Of a stretch of DNA of 39,768 nucleotides, positions 1 through 12,300 are shown one piece after another. The position numbers were made by a program, and so were the translations under genes. The notes under the pieces are model-generated. The model had not been told where the DNA came from and searched no databases. It was given only the letters and a program-made list of their open reading frames with translations. Source of the stretch: Echinococcus granulosus (lineage: Eukaryota; Platyhelminthes; Cestoda; Cyclophyllidea; Taeniidae); the NCBI RefSeq assembly GCF_000524195.1, contig NW_020170469.1:31110-70877 (forward strand), given 5' to 3'. Every line of letters begins with the position of its first letter. Positions within the stretch are counted from its first letter, which is position 1.

Positions 1-44
1 AGAAACTGAAAAGTAAAGTTTCAAATCGAAAATAGTGTTTAAAG

Positions 45-263
45 GCAAAGTGAAAATTGAAGCAGTTGTTGTACCCGGAGTCTTTCCTGAAGATGAAAAA
101 ACTTACAATACTGGCGCAGAAATTGCCTTGCCAAAGTATGGAAGTGCTGGTCGACCATTGGCATGTATGGGACAATATTTTGTCCAGCGGGAGTAAAGAA
201 AGCTGCACCCTCAGTACAAGCGAAATTAAAATGTCGTATCATATAATAATCGAAAGAGTTCAG
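45..263 (+). pseudogene. Decayed Ig-like module exon, plus strand
   Basis: After TTTAAAG an open frame begins in phase 1 with an A-strand-like KVKIEAVVVPGV and stops at TAA 194. From the middle on, the frame one base over carries DHWHVWDN and then KESCTLST and YHIIIERV, which look like Trp, Cys and G-strand parts of the same module. I read this as one frameshifted exon of a relative of the big gene, in opposite orientation. Only the left edge is seen, so the rest may lie outside the window. Confidence 0.4.
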
Positions 264-328
264 TAAAGTTATTCGATCTTAATTTTGCTCTGATTCACAG
301 CAGAGATTTGGGCCTTTATTTTCCTTAG

Positions 329-546
329 AGGACGACGAAGGAAATAGCCCATTTTCCATCACAAAGTGCATAAAAGAGGTAGTGCTTAATAAGTTACTTC
401 TAAAATCGAAATAATATGGCCATAAAACCACTACAGCTGCAAAATATAGTCCTTCTTTCATACTGATGATTTTGAAATACCTATTAATGCTTAATTGCAG
501 TAGCCAGATGCAAATTAGTCCTGAATGCAATTTTTGTGAAATATAG
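329..546 (+). pseudogene. Possible second decayed module exon, plus strand
   Basis: A good acceptor (TTATTTTCCTTAG) is followed by a phase-1 frame with ITKCIKEVV, broken by TAA at 412. It continues in frame with a Cys-rich NCSSQMQ...ECNFCEI. The spacing from the preceding remnant fits a short intron. The module identity is a guess from context. Confidence 0.28.
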
Positions 547-1675
547 CAAAGAAATACAAGATTCTTCGAGGAGTAGGCAATCTGAACTTCAACCACAGAA
601 ATTAATTCTGACTTAGGAATATCCTTCCCCTTCTCTGTTAAACCTGGTTACCTAAGATTAAAACGTCCGAGCCAGAGATGTTTCCGGGGATTCATAATTG
701 TTCGTTCTACGCCTAAATGCAAATGTTCAAGCACAATGAAACAATTGGGAAAAATACGTAACATGTGGTTTACCGGTAAAATACTTTGATTATAATCTGC
801 AACTTCTTTTCTACGGGATGAGTGCATCCATGGAATTATGCTCAGAGCCAAGGTTCCATCATAAGTTTAGCCATTAAAAAAAATTTCACCACATCAGCAG
901 CGTGCACGCCATTGAGAAAACAAGCCATGGAAATTTGCAGATAAATATAAAATTGATAGTGTCAAGTGCTTCCACACACAATCAGCCCAACCTTTTTAGT
1001 CAGAATAACCCACAGCCACTTGGTAGCATTCAAGCGGAATCACAAGATGAGTAGCCTCACTGGAATGGATTTATGAACAAATACTTTCTGTCGTATCTTA
1101 ACTTCTAGTTAGGTGGTAATATCATTTAAATCGGAAACAAATAACTGGTTAATAGGCCTACTTGCTATGCCTCGATTAGTAGTTGAACTCTTCGTTTTTA
1201 TTTTGCGGGCATCTGGGGCTTCGTATTTGCACCACCACTAAGTGACATAAACTCCGGCCATGCAAGTAGTGCTCATCCCTTCTCTAAGTCAGCAATGCAT
1301 TTTCTGACCTCATTTTGTAAAATCCTTTGTGCCTCGGTCAAGACTTACAGCGCTGCATTCATGGGATCGACATGCGAATCCAACCCTAAGGGACAACTAC
1401 TCGAATATCTTCCTATGTTGATGAGATGACTTTATCGCTCGAATTGTATCATCGTTCCACGGTAGTTGAAAATTGCCATGCACTTCAAGTGGCGCGATCG
1501 CATTGTACGATTGCGCTTGTAGTAGGCGTTAGTAGATGTAGATGCCACTTCGTTTGAAGTAATATTCCTTCTGCCCAATGTGTTGCAGTCATTAATGTTC
1601 AGGTATGATGTTAAAAGTTATTCTCATTCCCTCTTCCAGCTGTAGCACTTACTCTGGAACGCTTCCATTTGCTAT
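547..1675. other. Stretch without a recognisable gene
   Basis: Only short frames without splice support or known motifs. Parts near 1,200-1,650 may belong to the decayed retroelement that follows, but no domain is readable. Confidence 0.4.
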
Positions 1676-1979
1676 TTACGCAATTGCTAAGACAATGTTA
1701 GAAGTTACTTGCATTTTGCGACCTGTGAGCATCTTAAACAGTGAAACGACGGCTGATGGATGGACTGTTGCTCTGTAGGCCAAAGAACTCGCCCCAGATT
1801 TCAATCGTAGTCCCGTGGTTGTGATTTTTCCTAATAAAGGTCTTTAGCGGTCCGGTCAGATCGTGATTTGCTCTTTCCAGGTGACCGTTACCCTGTTGAT
1901 ATGCGAGCTCTGCGCTAGTCTTGAAAATTTCTAATATCTGGCAGAGTTTATTAAGTGTTCGACACTTATGATCAGTGCC
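1676..1979 (-). mobile_element. Decayed gypsy-type retrotransposon integrase core
   Basis: From 1979 to 1734 the minus strand reads as the end of a Ty3/gypsy integrase core. A TDH at the usual second-Asp position (SDQG in active elements) is followed by LCQILEIFKT and AYQQGNGHLERANHDL, which holds the catalytic Glu. The Asp-Glu spacing is 31 instead of 35 residues, and the frame ends in TAA. A one-base shift then restores the downstream LFKMLTGRKM motif (1757-1676). Reverse transcriptase, RNase H and LTRs were not found. A dead fragment. Confidence 0.72.
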
Positions 1980-3455
1980 TTAATGATTATTTACCGCCAT
2001 GGCCACTCTGATTTGGCAAAAAGAGCTATTAAAGAAAACGGGAGTGACGGTTATGGGGCCTTGTGTCTTAAAGAGTCGTGTGAAGTACTGTCGTGAACGG
2101 AATACATCTATTTATCTTGCCATTTTTCATATATATAGCTAAAGTATGAGGTGAAAGAACCCCGTTATCTGATGGACATAAGAATTCAGTTTCAATCCAA
2201 ATGTTAGGATCATAAACCTCATTGTGAAATACATTTATCAGTCACCAGCTTTAGAATTTTTAAGTCGACCATAATAATGAAGCTGGAACTACATTCAATT
2301 TCCTCTGAATATCGATGTCGGTTTAGGTTTACCATCCAAAAAAGGCGTGGTCAAGAAATCCGAAACCTCAGACAGGCTCTGTTGTAAGATTCTCTATAAG
2401 TTTCAACTGATTGTTAATTAACAAACACTTAAGTGGGGTTTAGAGTCATGGTTTGGTCTCTCGAGCCTCATTGGTCTAGAATAGGCAGATATGAAGTAAT
2501 GCAAGCACATTGATAATTCTATTGCTCTCACCGCGAAAAAATGAAACCGCCGACACGAACCTGGAATTAGTTGGCACACCAATCTGGGCTCCAACTCTAA
2601 GGCTGACAAGAACCTATTCAGTCCTCATAAAGTAGCCATGGCCGACGATTAAACATATGTATAGAAGACAACCCATGACTGCACTCCTCAAAAATTGACC
2701 ACCCTATCCAGCAGGCCACCTACCGGTCCACTTCGTTTAGTAAGCTGTATCCTTCCAAACTGGCCCTTAATGGCTTACATTCCATTCTGTTGTACAACAT
2801 CCGCCAAAAATTTGGTGAGATCTGTCCCGTCTTATGTCACTTATCCTATTCGGCCACAATTTCCGTGTATGTCCCGTGCTTTGTCATGTGAAATAATGAA
2901 GGAGACGGAAGTGTGGCATTGACCCACATTGCATAGTATAGAGTTAGTATCTAAGATGTGGGCACAATCCACCAATTGTGAATCAGCTTATGCGGAGAGT
3001 GCTACGCTTCATGCATGAATTTGCTTTCCTAGTCCTAGTAGCCTATACTGAGGTAGACACTTTAATTTTCCTGCAAATTAAATCGCAAATATTGCGAATC
3101 ACAGACTATGCCAAAACAAGCGTAAATAGCTAGTGATTTTTTGTAGCATTGTTCCTAAAGATGATTAAACTCTAGCTTCGCTGTTTATGGCGAGATGCAT
3201 GGCTGAGATCAGGACCAAAGCATGACCTATCCTGAAGCATAAATGGATGGCGTGGTACTGAATATGTTGTGAGAATTGAAACGGACTGGCGAATGCTGGT
3301 GACGCCGATAAATTTTATGTGAATGGAGGGGTATGGCTTACTAAAGAATGTTATTTGTTTTACTTTGAATTCATGGACCCTCTTACCTCAGTGATACTGA
3401 TTTCTACTTTGACTCAGTGGCACAATATTCTTACCTTTTTCCTTTACTTCTCAGC
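1980..3455. other. Stretch without a recognisable gene
   Basis: Upstream of the integrase relic on its own strand, so it may hold further decayed pol sequence. I could not read reverse transcriptase or RNase H motifs. The short frames at 2418-2609 and 2695-2922 have no family signal. Confidence 0.4.
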
Positions 3456-3750
3456 AGCACATCGGAGCCCCCAAGAAGAGGCAGTGGCCGGGCCCCGTTT
3501 GCACACGTGTCACACTTCAAGGGTGATGGAGTCTCCGGCAGCGTAAAATGGTACGAGTTAAAATAAGCTACAGACCTGTATCATGCACAAAAGGAACTCC
3601 CTGATGCTGCAAATGCTGTGGAGTGGAGGAGTCAGTTAATGGGATATCTCAGCTACTGTAGATAGCATCCCAAGTTTCTCTGTCAGTTGCCAGAGGAATT
3701 AGGTGACCAAATCATGCGTATCAGCCCTTTAAGTAGATAGGCAATGTTCA
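3456..3750 (+). pseudogene. Interrupted reading frame, possibly gag-like
   Basis: After a pyrimidine-rich acceptor-like TTTACTTCTCAG, one frame reads plausibly as protein through internal TAA and TAG codons. It has a Pro/Arg-rich start, then HFKGDGVSGSVKWYE, a stretch with NAVEWRSQL, then PKFLCQLPEELGDQI. The last part resembles retroelement gag or a related capsid-like domain by texture only. Low certainty. Confidence 0.25.
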
Positions 3751-6050
3751 TACATAATGCGTCAATATGAATCGAGTTGAATGCTAAATATTGGATCGCT
3801 TCTGAGCATGCTCCGATTGTCAATTGAAATTTGCCCGAAAGTGAGGGTAGAAGATACCACAAATCAATGCCACCCGTTTAAATTTTGAAATCAAAATTGC
3901 TCCTGCTGGGTTGGTTTAATATAAATAAACGGTGGTTGTCGTCGGCTTCATGTGCCTTACCTTCATCTCAGACAGAAGTTGTGCATGTTTCAAAACTGTT
4001 CTTTAATAGGCAAAGCTCGGTTTTCAGATGCTTAAAAGCACCGGCAAACCGGATTAATGCGTAGTTCTGAGATTCACCACTGACACCGACTCAACTACTC
4101 CTGCGAATTTGATAAAATATCAAAATTAGGCCTAGAAGTTTTGCTCAGGATCTTAACAACCACGTTTTTAGACGTGCAGGACATCAAAATTGACGTGAAT
4201 TGTGATTATAGTCCAGTTAATCTATTTATCTGCACTCTGTTTGGCCTCAGTGGTTTCCAGGGAGTCTTCACTACTTGAGCGTACTATCTTGCGCCTTCGA
4301 AGCAGAATTCTGCCACTCATCCAGTTATTCGCTGCCATCTTGCTTAGATGCATGAATTTTCTCCAATTGTATCGAGTCTTCTTAGCCTTCTTTGCACCTC
4401 TCTTGAAATTAGGTCGAACTTGGGCGTAGGCGGCGTCGAATAGTCTTACAATTGTCATGAATTTTAATGCCTCGTCTGTCGGAATATCTTTGAGATCAAT
4501 TCGGAGAAATTGACCTTGCAGTCCCTACAAATAGGAGCCGGAAAGTTCAGTGGGTAGTCCAGACATTTAAATAGCTAGTATCCAATACGCAAGGTTTTGA
4601 GAGCATCATTTTTAGTTGGAGGTAAGTAAGATTATATTGAGAGCCTAATCACACATACATACTATACAGCTATGCAACATTTACATTAAAAGAGCTGGAC
4701 ATTGATCTCGCGCATTACTTTAATCGGATTTGTTACTTAGGCCTCACCTTCGTTTCTTCTGTCCCTTTGCATCCTACAGATCTGGAGCCAAATTGCACGA
4801 ACGGGGAATGGGAGTGCAGTGTAGGACAAACATGGATGACAAGCAGAAGGTATTGAGACGGCCTGTGTAAATGTGGTAACTTAACTACTCCGCATTCAAG
4901 GTTCAGCCAGGACATAGCAACGCAACAGCTTAATTTTTCCACCAGTTAATAATTTTATTCACAGAGCTAAACTTCCCTTAGCATTTCACTACTGAGGTGT
5001 ATGATGAGACTGTTCCTTACTACTTTAGAATTTAACCGAGTGGTTTAGAACACGATTTGGAGTAGTCAACAGGACTCAAGTAAGAAGAGATAGCAACTGT
5101 CGTGAGCATAAACAACCTCGTTATTGCAAATTTTTCTATTCGAGGACAAAGGTGAAAGGGATCGTGTCACCACGACAGCCTCCCGATCATAACTGTATAA
5201 CACTTGACTTCGTGGCTTTTCGTCATAACACATGGTGGTTTTCATGATAGCCTCAAAATTAGCTTATCAGACACAACAATGATCTCCTTTCGTCTCACCG
5301 ATCCCCTCGACGTGGTGACTGTCTACACTTTACCGACCGATCGAAAGCCCAGCGAATTGACTTTCAAACCCTCCAAGTGCAAAGCCCACTTTAAGGGGCC
5401 ATGGTGCGCTTCTAGACAAACGTAAATTTCTGGATGTTTGACGAATCGAGAAGTTTAGAATGTCTACGTCAGGGTTAATTTCAAAGGGAGAGGCTTGTAT
5501 TTGGTCATTTTAACTAGTCCGTTTCTTTGCAAGCATTAACAAAAGTTCCCAGGTTTATAATCACGTTCACAATCGGGGTATGCAAGGAAAGGGAACCATT
5601 ACCACCAACGCTAATGCCTAGAGACTAAGGAAGTGTCATCAAAAGTATACAGAGGGTAGGAATGAGGATGAGAAAAAGTCAGTGTCTTCTCTTTCTTCCC
5701 TCTTGTCATGCCTAACGTGCAAATCCTCCCACAACTAGGTTTTGTAGCAGTGGGTTAAGGTCTTGGGGCCATAAATGGAACTTTTTCCCCACTGTTTGAC
5801 AAGTTCCACGATTCATGCACGTCTTCGAGTTTCACCAACTTGAGCTGTTAGCTTCCCACTGGAAACGTTTGCTCTTAGCAAAAAGTGCATTTTACACTAT
5901 TGTATCTCAATAGTGACACAGAGCAGCCGTACGTATTACGAAGCCGATTAGCTTAAATCCCACCCACACACTTCAACTGCCACTTTGTAACACGATTATT
6001 CAAAACCACCGAAGCGCGAACTATGTCAAGGCTACCCATTTTTTTTGCAA
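3751..6050. other. Stretch without a recognisable gene
   Basis: Contains a basic, Lys/Arg-rich minus frame (4222-4458) and short frames at 4733-4942 and 5204-5425. None has splice-site support or a readable domain. This is the 3' flank of the Ig-like gene. Confidence 0.4.
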
Positions 6051-6060
6051 ACCCGATACT

Positions 6061-6066
6061 TTTATT
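6061..6066 (-). terminator. AATAAA poly(A) signal of the Ig-like gene
   Basis: AATAAA on the minus strand about 80 nt after the TAA. It fits transcript end formation near 6,040 and marks this TAA as a true gene end. Confidence 0.6.
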
Positions 6067-6143
6067 TAAAACTCGCTCAAAAAAACATGTACTTCGGTGA
6101 TTCATTAAAAATGTTAAAATAATAATGCCTAGGTAAAACTTAA

Positions 6144-6355
6144 TTAAATATTACATACTTTTAGTGCTTTGCTTTGAAATCGCTCGTAATTCTGGCTCTT
6201 AGTGACATATGAGATGTGTTGGCGACGGTAGTAATTTTCAAGTGCCAGGAACGTCAGGATAAGTAGAATGATGACCATCAAGAGGAACAGAGAATAAATG
6301 CGAATGATATCATTTCTGTTTATATCAACGGCATTCTTTGTGCTATATTCTGGCC
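6144..6355 (-). CDS. Ig-like gene exon 21: transmembrane helix and tail
   Basis: Residues 2013-2082 and TAA at 6144-6146. Acceptor TTTGCTTTAAAG keeps phase 1. After a short charged linker, residues 2032-2051 form one hydrophobic helix, followed by ENYYRRQ. The 31-residue tail has four Tyr, including YERF (a YxxPhi-type sorting motif by pattern). A GTATGT six residues before the stop could act as a donor to a further exon, so the C-terminus may vary. Confidence 0.82.
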
Positions 6356-9300
6356 CTTTAAAGCAAATAAATAAACACATAAGGTCACCCTTATCATCAA
6401 ATCGTCTACTGCTCCCACCCATAAAACCCTTAGAAGTAACAAACTAAAGCGCTGTTATTGAGGGCAAGGGGAATACTCCAATGACTTTATGCATGTCACT
6501 CTACTCACCGGTGTAGTGAATTCGGTATGTAGCACGAAAATAGAATGCTATAAGGTTGTAGTATCCATATACCTCACAGGTGATATTGTAATACCCATAG
6601 CAGGACTGCCTGCTAAACCGGTAGAGGCCTTTTCCGTCCCTTACAATTTCCCCGTTTTCACTTTCCGTTGAAGCAATCAGCATGCGGTTCCAAATGGGGT
6701 ATTCTGTAGTCAAACAGTAGAGACCCTGGTCCCCATATATATATTTTCCTGATATCTTAGGAATCGCTGGCGTATCTAAATACAAAAGTGGAATTGTTCT
6801 CTGCTTAGTCAATTGTTTATTTAGGAGACAGATAAACTCAGCCCGATTGTTATCAGACAGAGTTGAGTTAACTATACTACCGTAAATACGAACAGTAGAA
6901 TGCATACCAAGGAAGATTATTTCATCGATATTTGCCCAGAATGGTCCATCATTGTTAACGATTGTGCATACGAAGAAGTAACGACCTCCAATAGCACCCA
7001 GTTCTTTGAAGGAAAACAATGAAATCTTCTCAACCTTGTTTCGATATCCAAGTGGATAGATGAAGAGATTGAGAGTGACATGTTGACCTATCTTTGGGGT
7101 GCTATCGAAAGCACAGTGAACAACCGTTGAAGTATCCACATATTTCCGATCACCCGGCTTCAAATTAATCAACTTCTTGGCTGCAAAAAAAGGAAGAACT
7201 CATGATCCGTATTCAACACCTTCGATGTTCCGAAAACCAAGTTCTCCTTAAGTGTGACTCGCTATAAATATTAATGTATAGGACCGATGATATGAATAAT
7301 GATATCCTGGGACAATAGCACCACAGATTTTGGAATTATTTCACCAACTCAAATGTTCTTTGATAGTTAGGAAAGTAAAGATCAATCGGGTTGGGTCTAA
7401 ATGCAAATTTATAAATATAGAACGAAGCAAAAGTGTAGCAAATGATCAGATGAATCGCGCTTTCCCTCATTTAATTTTGAGAATCACCAGATCTGGTTCT
7501 CGAATCCCGCTCACAACCAAGTGCACAAATTTCAAAAAGGCCATAATTCTAGTGCATATCCTAATCATTGTAAATAATAGCAACAGCTATGGCCTTGAAA
7601 TTTTAGCCTATGTATGGAGTTCAGTCTACCCCTACCACAGTGAAAGCGAACAATCAACTTACGTCTGACAATTGCACTGAGTGTGACACTTTTGTCCTCA
7701 AGCTCGGAATTCAAATAAGAGTTTCTTAAGGTGCAGGAAATGGCAATTTCAATCACAAAGGCCGATAATAGGGTAGCACGGGTCTGTTTTTTAGTGATCA
7801 AAGATATATTAGTATCCTTGTGGAGGACATCAATCGCATAGTAGCCATACTGAGAGTCTTTTGTGCCTGAGCACTGTACCTCCTCGCCATTGACGAATTC
7901 CCTCTTTACTGGAGAAATCATCGGACTCGAAGATAAATCTAAAGAAATGCAGATTTACAATCGCTTACATCTTAGCGAACTACTCTTAACTTGGTTGTGA
8001 ATTATGCTACTAGAGAAAACTCACCCACTTTTGAAATGACAAATATCTTGGTCATATACAGGTCATGTTTGTTGTATATGCAAATGTATGTACCATTGGA
8101 AGAGTTTGAATTGGAGTTGCCTGCAATTAGTCGATTGCCTTCTATTTTAGCGAGACCAAATTCTCGCACTGGGTAAAAATAAGGCTCCCCAATGCCCCGA
8201 ATTGGAGGGTCCAAGTCGCAAACTATAGTTGGGGTCTCTTTTAGCACAGCAGCATAGGATTCGCTCAACTTCAGCCGAAGTTCCTCCTTCTCTATTGAAG
8301 TTAAGAATAACCAAAGTAATCAGTGCACCATGTTTAATTCTGACAGCACGTAGATGAAATACTGCCACCACAGGTACGTTGTGGCATTAGTAATTTCTGT
8401 TTTTTTACCTAGAGAGCTGCAAAGGATAGCCAAAACCAACGCAACACTAGTAAATCTTAGCCATCCATCATCAAAAAGGGAAATCGCAGTATCCGATTTT
8501 GTATGCTAGCAGCGTTTTGTAATATTCCTGCCAACAATTAAGTAGAAAAGGGATATGATTTTCCTTTTAAAATAAGCCACATTTTTTAGTTCCTACACAT
8601 TAAAGACCGTCGTAAGGCCCTATAAATTTCTTCTTCGTACTCAACACTTGACATTCTACCGTTATATCTTTTTTTAACTTAACCGTATTTCTTTGACAAC
8701 CATAGTCTCTGCAGTCTCATTTGCAGTCTTGATATCAAGCCATGCTCGTCCTTTCACTTCACCTCGAACTAGACATTGGCAAATCTGTGTACTTACTGGA
8801 AATCCCTGTAATTTACTGTTATTACCTTTTAGCCTGATCAGACCACTTTCAAGTGATTTAGCTCTCTAATTAAGAAACATTTCAAATAACTTGCAATTAA
8901 CAGTATTTTGAATACTTCTGCCATTAACATCATCTGCTTTGAATAGGCCCGCTTCTTGCATAGATGAAAAAAGTGGGGATATATTTTCTTCGTGCGGTGC
9001 CAATGATTCGTTTCCAAATCGGTTTTATCTTTGGTGTATAACGAAAACTTACTGACAATAATTATGGATTCCGAGTATCTTTCCATAATGTCATCTCCCT
9101 TAAAAGTGCATGATATCGTGCGAATTGTCCTTCTTTCTTGCGGTGAATCGCTAATGAAAGTAGTTGGGGCAAGTTCAGGTAGTTTATTCATCCACTCTTC
9201 GTTCCAAATACAATCAGGCATCTGTTGGCCAACCAAGTAGGTCCTCTTCTCCCGATTCCTTAAGGTCAATTTCGCATTTTCTCCTATTCGAAGAAATAAA

Positions 9301-12300
9301 AGTAAGGCATGACAACTTGTGTTACATAAGATTCCAATTCATTGACAAATAGAAAGACTACTTTACCTAACTTTCTTTCTTAAATTAGGAACTCATGTCC
9401 CTAAGTTATCAGTACTAATTGTGACTTTTGGCACACACCTCGAAGGACGAAATGAGCTCCAACTATTGGGTGATTTGCGATATTCTCAAGGAAGTATGAA
9501 CTAATAAAGAAATCCACGAATTTCTAAGAGGCATTAATTTACATAGAAGGTTTTAGTTTGAGGAATGCACTTGAGAAAACGCAAAAGTTCCATACTTACC
9601 AATGATGTAAAACAGTCTTAAGACTGGAATTGTTAAAGAGCTCGACCAACAGGAGCTGTTGTATTTTCCCGGTTGTAGATGGGATAAGTCAATGAACGGT
9701 TGTTGCAATTCGACCATGTTGTCAGATAATTTCCAGTAGAGGACAGATTCAAATATATTTTCGCTTACACTAGGTACCATTGTACATGCAAAGACCACTT
9801 TGCTGCCGGCCCGAAAAAAGGTTTTTCCTGTGTCCTGTACTATCTGGAGTCGCACGTCATTGAGACCTGATTATAACAACATTATTGCCTACAGATATCG
9901 CGAAAATAGAAAACAGAAGCATTCAAAACAAAACAAGGCTTGGAATTTTTCAGAAAATCAAAGGGTGATGCTATCGTGGGGATGCTGCATCTGTGAAACG
10001 TGACGAGCACATCCCAGTTATTTTAGCCTACGCACACGTCCTTCATCAATTCAGACATTATTAATGAAGAGGACAAGAAACGGTAACAACGGCAACGCAC
10101 ACGTGTAGAGAATAAGCTCATGGAATAGCAAACATGCCTATGGAACAAAAAGTTCACACTGAATGGGGAACATAGTGTAGTGATAAAAGGATGCTTCTTG
10201 CCAATTAGGCCATCGTATGAGAAGTCGTAAATATGTAGCAGCATCTGCGAAAATCTCTAAAAGGAACAATATTGTGATTGGAATGCCAACTACTGAGCCA
10301 CTCGCTCAGCTACTCAGTCGGAGTAGGACACATAGTCAAATGGTGTGAACACTTGCAAACGATCGTCAGCTGTGCATCTAAACGTCAGTGATGGCCGTGG
10401 TTATTCTTGAATTACTTCTGCTTATACCACTACCGCAACCCCCACCACTCCGACGAGTAATATTTTCATCAACAGTAGCTACTGCATTATCGCCCAGGCA
10501 ATCTATCTTGTATACATTAAGCTAGCTTGTGGGAAGTGAATTGTAGATTTTCAACTCATCTTGGACGCATAATCCACTCATGCCTTGTTGTGTGACAATA
10601 TTTAACAGGACACGAATCCTTCTACAGGAATGTATAACATTACACCACACCGCACATCATGACTTACGACACGGATTTGTCGAAAAAAGTTATTCTGCAT
10701 GAACACGGATGTCTGCGAGTTGAGAAAGTTAGTGCGCACTAAATATCATTCCAAAATTTCCCTACTGGGCAGTGTTGGCACTTTGAAGTGTTTGATTTGC
10801 GCTGAGTTAGGGGAGTGTACTGACAAGGGCTAAAAAGTGGGTGTGGTTAGCATTGTTAGATGTAGTGAAACCTATGTGGAGTACTTTGGTGTGGAATATG
10901 AAATAGCCTGAGTGCAATGAAAGCACGCAGGTAAGAGTGTATCACTAATAAAGACAAAGTGAAGCGGTCTGTCTTAGAACAGTTAAGCCGTGCTGAAGAA
11001 GTCTCCCTACAAATAACATTTGGACGCCTAGTTAGGAATATAAGTACAGCAGTAGAGGACTAGGTCGGGAAAGAATCTTCTGTCCCATTATCTTTTATGA
11101 TTCCTTTATCGCCATTTTAAGCTCAAAAAGTCCAGGTTTGTCTCAAATGTTCCTCGCACTTATTTAGAATTTAACCACCAATTGCAAAACTCTCTCGTTA
11201 TTGCTATAGTGTGTATGCAATATTTTTTTAGTAATGTATGCAACCTGAGAAGTAATCTTTTATAGATTTAAATGTGCTTTGGTTTTGCGTGACTAAAACT
11301 ATACCACTTATATAATACCCTCCACTCACTGTACAGCAAATTTTATCCTCACCAATTATTCTGAAATCATGCACAAATTGCCTTTCAAGACCAGGCACTG
11401 TAGAAGTGCACGTTGTGCGGCCTCGGAAAATTGTACCACGATTGAAACCACTTCGGACCAGAGTGGGTCGCAAACCAGGCTCCTTGTTCATCCACGGCAC
11501 CGACCAGACGCACTTGGGCAACGGGTCCGAACGCTTGTATCGTGACTGAGCTGGAGCATCGAGGATAAGATGTACCGCTTTGTGGCCTGCAATATAGCTT
11601 ACAATCTCAGAAGTTAGTTAACACTTCTTTGTCAAATGTGATGACTTAGCTGACCAGTCTGCTTACATGTTTCTAAGAAGCTCATTTTACGAGTCTACAT
11701 TTAACGTGCTTAATACATTGGGATGGAAGGACTGTTTTTAACCATGAACTTATTTTTGAGGATTTTGGTCATTGTGAGCTAGTCTACTCTTTTTCGATCT
11801 TCTCTTCCAACCTCTATTATGCTTCAAGAATGAACTAACTAGATTTAACTATTCTGCCTCTTCAATCGGCATTTAAAAGTTTATCTAAAATCCATCCAAC
11901 TTTTGGATTTTATTGGGTCAGCTTGTGTTTTAAGGGAAAGTAACCATGTTACGAGAGTAAAGAGTCAAATGGAACAAGATATGTATAAGGAAACGGACCA
12001 AGATTCCCCACCTCTTTTCCTTTAAAAAAATCGGAGAATTGTTGCATAAAAGTGGAATTTTCTTAACGTGGCCACTTTTATTTTAGCAACACTTATTCGA
12101 TACTCAAACATAGAACTGACATTTGCAAATACCAAGCAAATCGTGTGGAGGTAAAATGAAAACTCACGCACAATATAGAAGGTGATGTTAAGTGGGGGTA
12201 TGCTGAACTGTGGTGAGTTGCAGCTCAAGTGGTGGGCTCCCTCTTCAAACGTGTCAACTTCGATAAACTTCTTGTGGACTTTTTTCACAGGATCATACCA

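Noticed and set aside
3456..3560. Superoxide dismutase-like start (KGDG-V-G pattern)
   Set aside because: The similarity covers only about ten residues and no HVH copper-site motif follows.
5204..5425. Gypsy reverse-transcriptase end (LTFKPSKCKAHF)
   Set aside because: The local match to the KCxF region is suggestive, but no YLDD-type catalytic motif is found upstream in any frame.
6160..6200. ITIM or ITSM in the cytoplasmic tail
   Set aside because: SYVTK has Lys at the required hydrophobic position, so neither consensus is met.
6356..6422. Starting a separate small membrane protein at the ATG at 6422
   Set aside because: The frame joins exon 20 in phase at 6355 after a pyrimidine-rich acceptor, so the upstream Met is intronic.
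7330..7668. Plus-strand open frame over intron 19 and exon 19
   Set aside because: Shadow of the minus-strand gene; no splice or motif support on plus.
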